Assembly: GCA_035526335.1 (NCBI GenBank)
Contig: DATLCN010000012.1
Span: forward strand, 1 to 13,858
Direction: 5' to 3'
Length of the DNA: 13,858 nucleotides
Origin: GCA-2861595 sp035526335
GTDB taxonomy: Bacteria > Actinomycetota > Acidimicrobiia > Acidimicrobiales > GCA-2861595
Each line of letters opens with the position of its first letter. Position 1 is the first letter of the stretch. The position numbers and the translations under genes were made by a program. Under the pieces are notes generated by a model. It did no database searches, was not told the origin of the DNA, and was given only the letters and a program-made list of their open reading frames with translations. Below, piece by piece: positions 12,999 to 13,858 of this stretch.

Positions 12999-13427
12999 AT
13001 GGGTGAAGCGAGGACAGCGATCGACCGCATGACTGAGGCCATGGTGACCCACGACCGGGCGGCTCTGGCCGCCGCCTACGCGGAGGACGCTGTGGCAGTG
13101 ACGCCCGACGAGGGCGAGCTCAAGGGCCGCGACGAGGTCGTCGGGTACCTTTCGCGACTCCTCGATGCACTGCCCGACTTCCGGTGGGAGCCGCTGGCTG
13201 AGCACGAGTCAGGCGACACCTCGATCGACGAGGGCTGGGTGGTGGGCACCAACACCGGTGACATCGTCCTGGGCGACAGCACGACCATCCCGGCCACCGG
13301 CAAGTCGGTGCGCGTGCGCGGCTGCGACATCGCCACCGTCTCCGGCGGGCTGGTCGTCCGCCACCACTTCTACTTTGACCAGATGGAGCTGCTCACCCAA
13401 CTGGGCCTGGCCCCCGAGCAGCCGTAG
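12999..13427 (+). CDS. SnoaL-like/NTF2-fold polyketide-cyclase-type protein
   Basis: ATG 12999 behind GGAG gives 142 residues. Features in order: an N-terminal helix (TAIDRMTEAMVTHDRAALAA), YAEDAVAVTPDEGELKGRDEVVGYL, the mid-domain LLDALPDFRWEPL, and the C-terminal strands VRVRGCDIATVSGGLVVRHH and FYFDQMELLTQLGL. This is the cone-shaped NTF2/SnoaL-like fold, whose members include polyketide cyclases, small isomerases and many uncharacterised proteins. Without conserved catalytic residues that I can assign, the substrate stays open. It is cytoplasmic, full length, and may be regulated by the neighbouring LuxR-family protein, though only proximity suggests this. Confidence 0.85.
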   Translation: MGEARTAIDRMTEAMVTHDRAALAAAYAEDAVAVTPDEGELKGRDEVVGYLSRLLDALPDFRWEPLAEHESGDTSIDEGWVVGTNTGDIVLGDSTTIPATGKSVRVRGCDIATVSGGLVVRHHFYFDQMELLTQLGLAPEQP

Positions 13428-13693
13428 CCCTCAGCGCGCAGTGCCGGCTCCACCGCTTCGTCGGATTCTGCCGTCCTGGTTGGGCCATGCGCTCGCTACG
13501 CGGGCACGCCCAGGCAGAACAAGAGGAGCACCGGTGTGTCGCCGTGCAAACGATTTGCAAACGCCAAGGTTCCGCGCAGGGAGCGGCAAGGAGCGGCAAG
13601 GAGCGGCAAGGCGCAACATGAACGCCCTGCTCAGCTGCCGCTTGCTACCGCTCCCTGCCGTTGGCTGCCGCTCCCTGCATGCCAGGGGCGGTT
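13428..13693. repeat. Non-coding stretch with tandem and inverted repeats
   Basis: GAGCGGCAAG is repeated three times exactly at 13581-13610. GCAGGGAGCGGC (13576-13587) is the perfect reverse complement of GCCGCTCCCTGC (13667-13678), with a second partial copy CCGCTCCCTGC at 13648-13658. The segment can form a long imperfect stem. GCAAACGATTTGC, a further small dyad, lies near 13547. I see no convincing gene. Confidence 0.6.
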
Positions 13694-13737
13694 AGTTCAA
13701 GTCCCCCCTCCGACACGGCGACCCCCACGTCCGACAC
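13694..13737. repeat. Right arm of the 44-bp inverted repeat (probable left end of another IS copy)
   Basis: It is the reverse complement of 166-209 with 41 of 44 matches. It carries the same tRNA-3'-end-like stretch followed by GACCCCCACGTCCGACAC. If 166-209 is the right end of an ISAzo13-type element, this is the expected left end of a second copy in the same orientation, with its transposase beyond the window. The motif CCCCCACGTCCGACAC (13722-13737) recurs inverted at 13828-13843. Confidence 0.6.
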
Positions 13738-13858
13738 ACCGACCCCCACCCCCGACACAGTCGACGCTGAGTGGTGCGATTGGCCTCGTGGGCTGGTTTC
13801 TGCCCCAAAATCACCACCATCAGTGACGTGTCGGACGTGGGGGCGATTCTCCCCCCTC
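13738..13858. other. Probable IS or MITE terminal sequence
   Basis: There is no gene. A GACCCCCACCCCCGACAC variant of the end motif sits at about 13740-13757. The exact inverted copy GTGTCGGACGTGGGGG lies at 13828-13843, about 90 bp from its partner. Either this is the complex left end of an IS, or a small (about 150 bp) non-autonomous element. Confidence 0.45.

Overview
This is a high-GC window whose codon use and protein families (an IS110 transposase of the actinobacterial type, a TPR-LuxR regulator, a RibD-C/DHFR-like protein, a DUF3592-like protein) suggest an actinobacterium, possibly an uncultured one. The species cannot be read from the sequence. It is accessory DNA: transposase and RHS remnants, many short genes of unknown function, mixed strands and several broken reading frames. 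Only the right-hand 2.8 kb looks like ordinary chromosome.

Layout. 1-210: 3' end of an ISAzo13-family transposase and a terminal repeat whose inverted partner lies at 13694-13737. 457-1364: a decayed RHS fragment and a frameshifted secreted-type hypothetical gene. 1466-3228 (minus): a 5'-truncated transposon-type AAA ATPase joined to a 3'-truncated hypothetical protein that ends in a half SEC-C zinc motif. 3300-9700: a run of small genes separated by related, same-orientation fold-back repeats. It contains a RibD-C/DHFR-like gene, a small membrane gene, a frameshifted IS110 element, an unknown 128-aa gene, two minus-strand membrane genes, a frameshifted three-helix membrane gene, and tiny ORFs of 31, 34, 57 and 33 residues. 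9700-10160: no convincing gene. 10160-10699 (minus): FlaR-like P-loop kinase. 11201-12859: LuxR-family regulator. 12999-13427: SnoaL/NTF2-like protein. 13428-13858: repeats and probable IS-end sequence.

The most interesting feature is the 3.3-9.7 kb stretch. At least six, perhaps nine, repeats of about 70-130 bp share a 5' motif close to CCGCTCCGAAGTGCCGG and a 3' motif close to CCGGCATTATGCG. Their middles vary, several fold back on themselves, and all point the same way. A short plus-strand ORF usually starts within 0-50 bp of the repeat's 3' end. This resembles an integron-type gene-cassette array, but I find neither the canonical attC core pair (RYYYAAC/GTTRRRY) nor an integrase in the window. 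It may be an unusual recombination-site family or a palindromic MITE family that marks gene boundaries. The IS110 element lies next to the strongest palindrome, which fits the known preference of IS110 relatives for palindromic targets.

Several genes need one single-base correction to read through (RHS, 904-1364, 3.5 kb, IS110, 8.42 kb, perhaps 9.48 kb). This may be real decay or assembly indels, so frame-dependent calls here should be treated with care.
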